Under the pieces are notes generated by a model. It was not told the DNA's origin. It ran no database searches and saw only the letters and a program-made list of their open reading frames with translations. From NCBI GenBank assembly GCA_035318985.1, contig DATHDP010000032.1, positions 1-31,716 on the forward strand: a DNA stretch of 31,716 bases. The letters run 5' to 3'. Positions 24,757 to 31,716 of the stretch are shown here, piece after piece (position 1 is the stretch's first letter; each line of letters opens with the position of its first letter). The stretch is from VBAS01 sp035318985 (GTDB lineage: Bacteria > Bacteroidota > Bacteroidia > Chitinophagales > Chitinophagaceae). The position numbers and the translations under genes were made by a program.

Positions 24757-25470
24757 ATGATTATTGTTGCCGCTATTCCTGCCCGCTATGCAGCCACTCG
24801 TTTTCCGGGAAAGCTAATGCAGATGCTGGGAGACAAAACGATCATTCGACATGTATATGATAATACCGTATCAACCGGGTTATTCAAAGATGTTTTTGTG
24901 GTAACAGACAGCGATATAATTTATAAAGAGATAAAAGATGGCGGTGGCAAAGTGATCATGAGTAAAAAAGAACACGAGAGCGGCAGTGATAGAATTGCCG
25001 AAGCAATTGCTGAAATGAATATTGATGTCATCGTGAATGTGCAGGGTGATGAACCTTTTATAAAAAAAGAGCCGCTGGAAAAATTGGTTCGCCTTTTTAA
25101 AGATAATAGCATACGGGTTGCTTCACTAATGAGAAAAATTTCTAAAGAAGAAGCCGTTAGCCCTAATAATGTAAAAGTTGTAACCGATAGATCAGGGTAT
25201 GCTCTTTATTTCAGCAGAAGCATTGTTCCTTATCAAAGAGAGGAAAAAATGAACAATGAATATTTTTTGCATGTCGGTGTATATGCTTATAAAAAAGACG
25301 CGTTGATAACTTTTACCAAATTGCCTCAATCCCAATTGGAAAAAATTGAAAAATTAGAACAGCTACGTTATTTGGAAAATGGAATTAAAATAAAAATGGC
25401 AGAAACGGAGTATAACAATATTGCGATCGATACACCGGAAGACCTGGAAAAAGCAAAAAGTTCTTTATGA
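24757..25470 (+). CDS. kdsB: 3-deoxy-manno-octulosonate cytidylyltransferase
   Basis: KdsB activates KDO to CMP-KDO for attachment to lipid A, a required step in LPS inner-core synthesis. The 237-residue protein has the family landmarks in order: AAIPARYAATRFPGKLM, VVTDSD, HESGSDRIAEA, NVQGDEPF, YFSRSIVPYQR and LEQLRYLENGIKIKM, ending near IDTPEDLEKA. Length is slightly below the usual 245-250. It is on the same strand as, and 22 bases after, the hydroxylase gene, and ends 9 bases from the convergent rhomboid gene. Its presence shows a Gram-negative LPS-type outer membrane. Confidence 0.96.
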   Translation: MIIVAAIPARYAATRFPGKLMQMLGDKTIIRHVYDNTVSTGLFKDVFVVTDSDIIYKEIKDGGGKVIMSKKEHESGSDRIAEAIAEMNIDVIVNVQGDEPFIKKEPLEKLVRLFKDNSIRVASLMRKISKEEAVSPNNVKVVTDRSGYALYFSRSIVPYQREEKMNNEYFLHVGVYAYKKDALITFTKLPQSQLEKIEKLEQLRYLENGIKIKMAETEYNNIAIDTPEDLEKAKSSL

Positions 25471-25479
25471 TCCTTATTA

Positions 25480-26913
25480 TTAATCATTCTTCTTCACTGC
25501 GTCATTTATTTTTTTCCTGATCTCTTCGATCTCGTTGTCATAGGCTCCTGCCGTTGTATCCGCAGCTTTTATCAAGAGTTCTGTTTCCTCAATTCTTAGT
25601 TGCACATATTTTTTAATTCCTTGTTGTTCTGTTTTCATCGGTGTGCTCATGCTTAATGACTCCATCTCATTTAAATTCTCAAGGTTCTTTTTCCAGATAG
25701 GTAAGGTTACATTTAATAATTTTTCCTTTCGTTCTGCTCCAATTAGTTTTTCGCTTTCGACTAATGAATTCAAAGCCGAATCCTGAAGAACAAAAAACTC
25801 TTTTTGCAATTGATCCACCCTAACAGTGTCACTTTTATAATTATTTAAAAAATACCATGTGCAGGCAATTGTTAAGATTGTAATTAATACTGTTGCCAGT
25901 GATTTCTTAATATTTAGTTTTCCTGATAATTCTAGATAGAAAATAAACCCAATCAACATTCCACTTGATAATCCACCAATATGAGCTGCATTATCTATCC
26001 CAGATCTCATTCCATAAACGATATTAAAAACAACAAAAATTCCAATGCTTTGTAAAAGAGCTGTTCTTACTTGTTTTGGGATAAGATTGGTTAACAATAA
26101 CGCAAGAAAAACACCATACAAGCCAAAGATTGCTCCCGATGCACCAGCACCATTAAGCCCTTCCTTATGCCACCATAAACTAATAATGCCAGCAATTATT
26201 CCGGTGCAGAAATAAGCTGTAATGTATTTTGCTTTTCCTAACATTGACTCCAGGTAAACACCTGCGGTATAAAGAGCATACATATTCATCGCAAGATGTA
26301 TTATGCCAAAATGAATAAACATGCTGGTTATTAGACGCCACCAATCGCCTGAGAGAGTAAGAGCGGTAACATTGCTTCCCCATTTTATATGCACAAGTCC
26401 GTTCGTTACAGTAAAAACTTCTGCTCCGTTAATTGCCATCAGGATAAATACAAGAACATTTATTCCAATAATAGCATATGTCGCATACAAATTCGACCCT
26501 GAAAGTTTCATTACTTTATTAATTTCTTCAGCTTGTTTTGCTTCTTCTGTTACAGTCTGAACAGTTTGGGTTCGCAAGTTTTCGATTGCCGTTGTCCATT
26601 CTGGTTTTGGCGCTGATGATCTTACTTTTTCAAATGCTTCCATGAAATCCTTGATATGTTTTTTATTCTTGCCTATCATATCAAAAGATTCATTGTGTAC
26701 AAGGCTACTTTTAACCGACATTTTTTCATCAGTCGCTTCCACTATTATCTCATCATCATATTTATTCCAACTGCGGGTTGTATATCCAATAATTGCAAGG
26801 GGGCCGGCATATTTTGGCGTCCAGCCAAGTTCTAAAAAAGCTCCATAGGCAAATACTAATAGTTGCTCTGATGTTTGGCCGGGATAAGAAAACTCCTGTT
26901 TTTGAGATGGCAT
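25480..26913 (-). CDS. Rhomboid intramembrane serine protease with soluble N- and C-terminal extensions
   Basis: The central part is a rhomboid protease: Ser259 in GAGASGAIFG and His311 in NAAHIGG form the dyad, and HFGIIHLAMN (201-210) provides the His and Asn of the oxyanion region. About six or seven membrane helices run from residue 142 to 355. What is unusual is the rest of the 477 residues. There is a ~140-residue N-terminal soluble domain of mixed strand and helix (LLVFAYGAFLELGWTPKYAG; DEIIVEATDEKMSVKSSLV) ending in a charged, coiled-coil-like linker. There is also a ~120-residue helical C-terminal tail (LQKEFFVLQDSALNSLVESE). The extensions may recruit substrates, but I do not recognise them. 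The gene stands alone, convergent with kdsB. Confidence 0.9.
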   Translation of the reverse strand: MPSQKQEFSYPGQTSEQLLVFAYGAFLELGWTPKYAGPLAIIGYTTRSWNKYDDEIIVEATDEKMSVKSSLVHNESFDMIGKNKKHIKDFMEAFEKVRSSAPKPEWTTAIENLRTQTVQTVTEEAKQAEEINKVMKLSGSNLYATYAIIGINVLVFILMAINGAEVFTVTNGLVHIKWGSNVTALTLSGDWWRLITSMFIHFGIIHLAMNMYALYTAGVYLESMLGKAKYITAYFCTGIIAGIISLWWHKEGLNGAGASGAIFGLYGVFLALLLTNLIPKQVRTALLQSIGIFVVFNIVYGMRSGIDNAAHIGGLSSGMLIGFIFYLELSGKLNIKKSLATVLITILTIACTWYFLNNYKSDTVRVDQLQKEFFVLQDSALNSLVESEKLIGAERKEKLLNVTLPIWKKNLENLNEMESLSMSTPMKTEQQGIKKYVQLRIEETELLIKAADTTAGAYDNEIEEIRKKINDAVKKND

Positions 26914-27034
26914 CTTTTTAATTTGTTTTCGAAATGCAAAATATAACTACGTTCACAAAAAAGAATAATTGATTCGTTATTTTTAACCCCCTATTATTTT
27001 ACCGATGGGTTTCTTTTGTTAACTTACCAATGTA

Positions 27035-28144
27035 ATGAACGTTAAGCTTAAACCGGAAAAATATCTTAAGTATCTGGTGCCAATGAATTTATTTGGCACC
27101 CGCCGTACCCGTGAAATATTAAACCAGAACCCAACTATAATCCCGCTACGTGAAGACTCAAAAGAAATCAAGATCACTATTTATGATTACAATGCAGAGA
27201 TAATTGAGGTACATGAGGCAAAAGATGTAACCGAATGTTTCGAATACTTGTCCAGGCACACTATAACGTGGATCAATATTGATGGCATTCGCAAGGCTGA
27301 TGTGGAAACCCTGTCCAATCATTTTGGTGTACATCCGTTGATACAGGAGGATATTATGAGTATCAACCAGCGGCCAAAAATGGACGATATAGACAATATT
27401 CTCTTTTGCCTGCTCAATATGCTTTATTATAATCCCGAAAAGAACACTGTAGAGCAGGAACAGATAAGCATTGTACTTGGAAAAAATTTTGTGATCAGTT
27501 TCCAGGAAGATCCAACCCGTGACGTTTTTAATTCATTGAGGGAAAAATTGAAGTTGGCGAGCAGCCGTCTTCGCCTGGCAGGCGCAGATTATCTCTGCTA
27601 TACAATGCTTGATCTTATCGTCGATCATTATTTTCTTGTAATGGAAAACCTGGGTGACCAGATAGAAGAGTTGGAAGAAGAAGTGGTAAAAAGCTCTACC
27701 CAGCGATCATTGGCAAAAATTAACCAGTTGCGAAAGGAGATAATAGTTTTAAAAAGAAATATATCACCGGTTCGGGATCTTGTTAATGGTTTTATTCGCA
27801 GCGACAGTGATCTGCTTGATGATAAAAGCACCAAATACTTTAAAGATATTTATGACCATATTGTACAAGCAAATGATCTGAGTGAAACCTATCGTGATAT
27901 GATGATCAACATGCATGATCTGTACCTTAACAACGTAAACCTGAAGATGAATGAGGTGATGAAAGTAATGGCAATAGTGACATGTTTAATGGCGCCAGCT
28001 ACTGTTATCGGGGGTATTTTCGGAATGAACTTTGAAAGCATTCCCTGGTTACACAAATCTTATGGATTTGTTGCCGCTGTTTCGCTGATGCTTTTCGTTC
28101 CTATTTGGATGTTAGTGCTCTTTCGCCGTCGGGGTTGGTTCTAA
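27035..28144 (+). CDS. corA: CorA-type magnesium/cobalt channel
   Basis: CorA forms a pentameric divalent-cation channel in the inner membrane. The 369-residue protein has the large cytoplasmic N-terminal domain, the long stalk helix (DQIEELEEEVVKSS; INQLRKEIIVLKRNISPVRD), and two C-terminal membrane helices joined by the pore-entry motif GMN at 330-332 (FGMNFESIPWL), with a positively charged end (FRRRGWF). Magnesium is the most likely physiological ion. The start at ATG 27035 gives a normal N-terminus. Its TAA is overlapped by the stop codon of the convergent GNAT gene (4 bases), so no terminator fits between. Confidence 0.94.
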   Translation: MNVKLKPEKYLKYLVPMNLFGTRRTREILNQNPTIIPLREDSKEIKITIYDYNAEIIEVHEAKDVTECFEYLSRHTITWINIDGIRKADVETLSNHFGVHPLIQEDIMSINQRPKMDDIDNILFCLLNMLYYNPEKNTVEQEQISIVLGKNFVISFQEDPTRDVFNSLREKLKLASSRLRLAGADYLCYTMLDLIVDHYFLVMENLGDQIEELEEEVVKSSTQRSLAKINQLRKEIIVLKRNISPVRDLVNGFIRSDSDLLDDKSTKYFKDIYDHIVQANDLSETYRDMMINMHDLYLNNVNLKMNEVMKVMAIVTCLMAPATVIGGIFGMNFESIPWLHKSYGFVAAVSLMLFVPIWMLVLFRRRGWF

Positions 28145-28578
28145 ATATTGTTTCTGTAAAAGAAGTCTGTTTCTTTTACCCAACCATTTTTTTCATACAC
28201 TTTTTGTGCGGTAAAATTATCTGATGCTGTTTGCAGTATCAGCCATTTTGAATTTGTTTCTATTCCAAATTGCTTTGCTGCCTCCAGTAATTTTGTTGCT
28301 GCTCCCATCCCTCTTGCCTTTTCATTTACAAACAGATCGTTCAGCAACCATGTTCTTTTCATGCTTACCGAAGAAAAGATCGGAAAGAGCTGTGTGAAGC
28401 CTATCAATTCTTTTCTTTCTTCAGCAACAAAAATTACAGACTCCCTTCTTTTCATTCGCTTTTTTAAAAACGACTTTGCATTATCAATGTTTGATGATTG
28501 TTTATAGAACATCCTGTATTTATCAAATAACACCGAAAGCTTTTCAATATCTTTCTTCTTTGCTCTGCGAATGATCAT
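28141..28578 (-). CDS. GNAT-family N-acetyltransferase
   Basis: The 145-residue protein has the GNAT fold: an N-terminal IIRRAKKKDIEKLSVLFDKY strand-helix, central LIGFTQLFPIFSS and LNDLFVNEKARGMGAATKLL, where RGMGAATKLL is the acetyl-CoA pyrophosphate loop (Q/RxxGxG/A), then ILQTASDNFTAQKVYEKNGW, which is typical motif B. The substrate is unknown. It starts 5 bases after the NHL gene on the same strand and is probably the last gene of the minus-strand operon 28141-31715. Confidence 0.9.
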   Translation of the reverse strand: MIIRRAKKKDIEKLSVLFDKYRMFYKQSSNIDNAKSFLKKRMKRRESVIFVAEERKELIGFTQLFPIFSSVSMKRTWLLNDLFVNEKARGMGAATKLLEAAKQFGIETNSKWLILQTASDNFTAQKVYEKNGWVKETDFFYRNNI

Positions 28579-28583
28579 AAAAA

Positions 28584-29615
28584 TTATTTTACCGGCTTAA
28601 ATTTATAAGGATATACTTTGCCCGAACTCCATTGGCATACATAAAGATTCTCTTCATCATCCACTAACACATCATGCGGATGTTTAAAAAGCTTATCTGT
28701 TTGATGAAAAGGTTTTAATTTATCATTTTCATACGCGGCTTCAGAACCGCAAAGCACCGAAACAACTTTGTTCTCTTTGTTTAGAATAATAACAAATCCG
28801 GAATCAGTTGTATCAAGATTGGGCGAACGAAGTACGGCTGCATATAAGTAATTTCCTTTTATAACTGGGCGGCAAACGCAGGCGCCGGGTAAAGAAATGG
28901 TTTCTATATATTCTCCCGCCATAGAAAATCGTTTAAAGCAACAACGGGTTCTGTCGGTGATAATTAATGTTTCGGGACTTGTGCGATGGTCGATCGTAAT
29001 GCCATGTGCATTGTCAAGATTTTTTTCTTCGTTTCCTCTTCCGCCAAAAACATTCTTGAGCTTTCCCTTTTCATCATAGTGCATGATGTATTGCATGCCA
29101 TAGCCATCCGCTAAATATATTTCGCCGTCTTTTGTTATGGTTGTCTCTGTTGGAACAAATTTCTTTGCATCGGGATACTTACCGGTTTCAACCGGGTAAT
29201 CCCATGTTTGCAAAATTTGTCCATCGATCGTTGCTTTATAGAATTGATTTTTTACAGTATCAGTTATAAAAAGAAACTGTTCTTTATCTCCCCAAAGGGT
29301 CAGTCCGTGTGCACCGGGAAAATCATGGCCCCATGTTTTTAGCAACTTTCCTTTTTTGTTAAAAAAGATAACGTTGTTTTTTGTTTCATTAGTTAATAAA
29401 ACAATTCTTCCTTTGGCATCCTGCACCATTTCATGACAATCATTTACCGGCAATGTTGCAGCATCTGCCTTTACCCAATCTTTCACCAGCTTATATCTTT
29501 TCTCATGCTGGCCATAAACAATTTCGCCATCGACGATCTCAAATAGTTTTTCCTTTGAGATCATGCTGCCGGCAATAAGCAGGCTGCTGTTTTGGATAAA
29601 CTCTTTTCTTTTCAT
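28584..29615 (-). CDS. NHL-repeat six-bladed beta-propeller protein, probably exported
   Basis: The 343-residue protein begins MKRKEFIQNSSLLIAGSMIS, a Tat-like leader with a single-Arg-Lys variant instead of twin arginine, so export is likely but not certain. The body is a run of NHL-type blades, e.g. CHEMVQDAKGRIVLLTNE, AHGLTLWGDKEQFLFITD, TETTITKDGEIYLADGYG, AHGITIDHRTSPETLIITD, and HPHDVLVDDEENLYVCQWSS. This architecture resembles the peptidyl-alpha-hydroxyglycine lyase/NHL proteins, but I see no proof of an enzyme. It is 6 bases downstream of the cytochrome/LRR gene, so the two are co-transcribed and likely work together outside the cytoplasm. Confidence 0.85.
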   Translation of the reverse strand: MKRKEFIQNSSLLIAGSMISKEKLFEIVDGEIVYGQHEKRYKLVKDWVKADAATLPVNDCHEMVQDAKGRIVLLTNETKNNVIFFNKKGKLLKTWGHDFPGAHGLTLWGDKEQFLFITDTVKNQFYKATIDGQILQTWDYPVETGKYPDAKKFVPTETTITKDGEIYLADGYGMQYIMHYDEKGKLKNVFGGRGNEEKNLDNAHGITIDHRTSPETLIITDRTRCCFKRFSMAGEYIETISLPGACVCRPVIKGNYLYAAVLRSPNLDTTDSGFVIILNKENKVVSVLCGSEAAYENDKLKPFHQTDKLFKHPHDVLVDDEENLYVCQWSSGKVYPYKFKPVK

Positions 29616-29621
29616 AATTGT

Positions 29622-31715
29622 TTAATTAAAAAAGATTTCATCAATAAATATCCAGGCCTTCTGACCTTTACCCGGATGCCACGTAGGTAATTTTAAAACA
29701 ATCTTCGCAACTATTTTATAATACTTATATGTTGATTGCGGAATATCAATTTTCATTCCCTCAATTCTGACAATATTCTTTTCTTCCTTTGTAGGCTGTA
29801 GTGTGGTGGCCTTCTTTAATAATTTTAATTTGTCTTTACTCTCGCCGGCCCAAATTTCCACTTCTGCCGGTGGCATTAAAAACGATTGTACATTTTCATT
29901 ATAACTAATAGAAATACTATTGATAGTTTGTACAGTATCAAAATAGAATGCTGCTGCAAATGGTTGTTCCCTAAAGCCAAGCCATGCTGCATCGCTGAAA
30001 TTTTCGGCCAACCCTTTCTTGCCATCAATTATTGTAGCGCCCCCATTGCCCTTATATTTATCATTCGGCTTATTTATTAATTCCACTCCCGATGGTTTTA
30101 TCCCTTTTTTAAAAAATGAAACCGAAGTAATGGGACTGCTATACCACCCCGTCTTTATGCTTTTCGCTTTGACCAACATAAATCCGTCAGCAGTAATGGG
30201 CTCTTTATATATTGGAGATGTTATACTGTCGGGGTCTGTTCCATCAACTGTATATCGAATTGTTGTTCCCGCTATCTTTTGTTCTAATTCTATTTTTTCG
30301 TTTGCTGCTAAAACAAATTCTTCGTTCTTTACAATTGGTGGTGTCAGTGAAAGTATTTCGTTTTCGTCCGGAACATAGCCCCGGTCAAATCTTATCTTTT
30401 TGTTTAGCTTTTGTAATTCTTCTGCTTCGATTGCTGAAATTTTTGTGTTCCAGATAAAAACTTCTTTTAATGAATCAAACTGCGAAAATGATTGCGCTGC
30501 ATTTTTATCAACTTGAGTTCCTGCAAGAGAAAGCGATTGAAGACTCTTTAGCTTTTTGATTTCATTTAATGCACTGTTTGTGATCAATGAATTATTCAAT
30601 ACTAACTTTTCAAGATTTGTAAATTGATTGACCGTTTTCATATCCGCATCGTTAACGGGCATATTGCCGAGATTAAGCACAACCAGTTGCTCTTTTACTT
30701 TTAAAAGATCTTCGAGTTTTTTCCTGTCAAATTTTTCCCTGACAAAAAAATCCGCCTGCAGTGCCGGTGAATTTTGTGATAATGGAAATACGGAGCAAAA
30801 AGGACCGCTCAGATTTTGAATTATTGAATTGGATGCGGCGGCAAACGAATATGTTTTTTCCGCTTCTGCTTTTGGTAAATGAATAAATTTTGATGCAAGG
30901 ATCTTTACCGTATCATCATCAGCATATTCCTTCATTGTTTTTTTCATATCAGCACCAGATTGTATCCATGCAAATAAAAGGTCAATTTGCTCCTGGCTTA
31001 ACTGTGGTTTGCCTTTTGGCGGCATGTGTTTTTTCTCATCTTCTGGTAAATTTATCTTTTCAATGATGTGGCTGGTCAGTGCATCATGGGGTTTCCAAAT
31101 TGGTCCATTCTTTCCGCCTTCTATAATTTTTTCTTCTGTCGTCATGATCAATTCCCCCTTCGCCTTCTTTTCATTATGACAGGAAAAACATTTTGAGCTA
31201 AGAATGGGTCGTATAGCTGCTGTAAATAAAGAACTGCTATCTGTAATTTTTTCTTCCACCTCTTTATCACTTCTCAATGGCTGCCATACAAACCCTTCGC
31301 CATGTGTAAGATTAGAGCCGAAATGACTGCCGATGATCATTGCAGCAAGCGATACTGTGATAGTCGTTCCAAAAACAAATTTCTTTTCTGGAAAAGATCG
31401 ATAAATTAATAATAAAGTATAAGACAAAATAGCTGTTGTAATTCCAAGCACCTTATGTTTTAGAAGAATATTTTCATCATATCCGCCTTCCCTGGAAAGA
31501 AAAAAGCCCATTAGCGCAGTAAGCCCAGCGGTAAATGCCGTGACTTGTAACACAAGAATAAATATCTTTTGAAAAGAAGCTGGTTCAACATTCCTTTTGC
31601 CGATCCATAAAATAAATGAGATAACCAGAAGCCCGATCGGCAAATGAAGCAATAGCGGATGCATTCTTCCTACCGCTTGTAAAGATGGCGGAAGTGATAC
31701 TTTGTTTTGAAAGAA
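29622..31715 (-). CDS. Multidomain DUF2231 / cytochrome c / LRR / chitobiase-C protein (5' end cut by window edge)
   Basis: The frame is open past the ATG at 31664 to the right edge (17 more codons, including LPPSLQAVGRM), so the start lies outside the window. Counting from the Met at 31664, the order is four hydrophobic helices with MHPLLLHLPIGLL (DUF2231-like, ~1-120); a c-type haem site CFSCH (159-163) with likely axial Met214 (KHMPPKG), as in planctomycete-type cytochromes; leucine-rich repeats (~330-430, LVVLNLGNMPVND); a chitobiase/beta-hexosaminidase C-terminal-like domain with IRYTVDGTDPDS (~470-520); and a C-terminal F5/8-type-like beta region (~560-680). The function is unknown; a membrane-bound redox sensor or carbohydrate-related haem protein is plausible. 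Confidence 0.85.
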   Translation of the reverse strand, partial: FFQNKVSLPPSLQAVGRMHPLLLHLPIGLLVISFILWIGKRNVEPASFQKIFILVLQVTAFTAGLTALMGFFLSREGGYDENILLKHKVLGITTAILSYTLLLIYRSFPEKKFVFGTTITVSLAAMIIGSHFGSNLTHGEGFVWQPLRSDKEVEEKITDSSSLFTAAIRPILSSKCFSCHNEKKAKGELIMTTEEKIIEGGKNGPIWKPHDALTSHIIEKINLPEDEKKHMPPKGKPQLSQEQIDLLFAWIQSGADMKKTMKEYADDDTVKILASKFIHLPKAEAEKTYSFAAASNSIIQNLSGPFCSVFPLSQNSPALQADFFVREKFDRKKLEDLLKVKEQLVVLNLGNMPVNDADMKTVNQFTNLEKLVLNNSLITNSALNEIKKLKSLQSLSLAGTQVDKNAAQSFSQFDSLKEVFIWNTKISAIEAEELQKLNKKIRFDRGYVPDENEILSLTPPIVKNEEFVLAANEKIELEQKIAGTTIRYTVDGTDPDSITSPIYKEPITADGFMLVKAKSIKTGWYSSPITSVSFFKKGIKPSGVELINKPNDKYKGNGGATIIDGKKGLAENFSDAAWLGFREQPFAAAFYFDTVQTINSISISYNENVQSFLMPPAEVEIWAGESKDKLKLLKKATTLQPTKEEKNIVRIEGMKIDIPQSTYKYYKIVAKIVLKLPTWHPGKGQKAWIFIDEIFFN

Positions 31716-31716
31716 C

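Noticed and set aside
1..31716. tRNA or rRNA genes and CRISPR arrays
   Set aside because: Intergenic gaps are short and none shows a cloverleaf, rRNA-like stretch or regular direct repeats with spacers.

Overview
The window is an ordinary, gene-dense stretch of chromosome from an AT-rich member of the Bacteroidota, most likely of the Chitinophagaceae type. This assignment is inference from three things: gene content (a DPP-IV-like S9 peptidase, GH3-family protein, M23 lipoprotein, DUF2231/cytochrome/LRR protein and KDO activation); the near absence of Shine-Dalgarno sequences; and several Bacteroidota-type TAnnTTTG boxes close to start codons. I see no rRNA, tRNA, CRISPR array, transposase, integrase or phage gene.

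Layout. Positions 1-1400 hold the end of a nucleotidyltransferase gene (cut by the left edge), an empty stretch of about 300 bases and an orphan response-regulator receiver. Positions 1478-5744 run on the minus strand: dicarboxylate symporter dctA, a secreted alpha/beta hydrolase, a cupin, purT, a strong hairpin and a frameshifted SnoaL-like gene. Positions 5875-10006 run on the plus strand: an M23 lipoprotein, pnuC, tag, a nadR-type kinase and a GT39 membrane glycosyltransferase. Positions 10008-13929 run on the minus strand: mtgA, a LysE-type exporter, a GH3-family protein and a GT2 glycosyltransferase. Then come suhB-like, thiL and an S41 peptidase (+), followed by nagA and a nitrilase-family omega-amidase (-). 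Next are a DPP-IV-like peptidase (+), recX (-), dnaN, a DUF2007/zinc-ribbon protein, a sterol-desaturase-family hydroxylase and kdsB (+), and a rhomboid protease with unusual extensions (-). The window ends with corA (+) and a minus-strand group: a GNAT acetyltransferase, an NHL beta-propeller protein and a large multidomain DUF2231/cytochrome c/LRR protein cut by the right edge.

How genes work together. pnuC and the nadR-type kinase form a nicotinamide riboside salvage pair (import, then phosphorylation to NMN), with the repair gene tag wedged between them. Several genes serve the envelope: mtgA (peptidoglycan glycan strands), kdsB (KDO activation for LPS), nagA (amino-sugar recycling), GT2, GT39 and the M23 peptidase. 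The NHL protein and the cytochrome/LRR protein form a tight pair that looks like an extracytoplasmic redox or degradation module.

No clear new multi-gene system is visible. The most unusual signal is a 78-base element made of 7-base units arranged as an inverted repeat, sitting in frame inside the nadR-type kinase gene (7929-8006). Other points of interest are the single-base frameshift in the SnoaL-like gene, a near-perfect hairpin occupying the place where the purT promoter should be, and the domain architectures of the rhomboid and cytochrome/LRR proteins.
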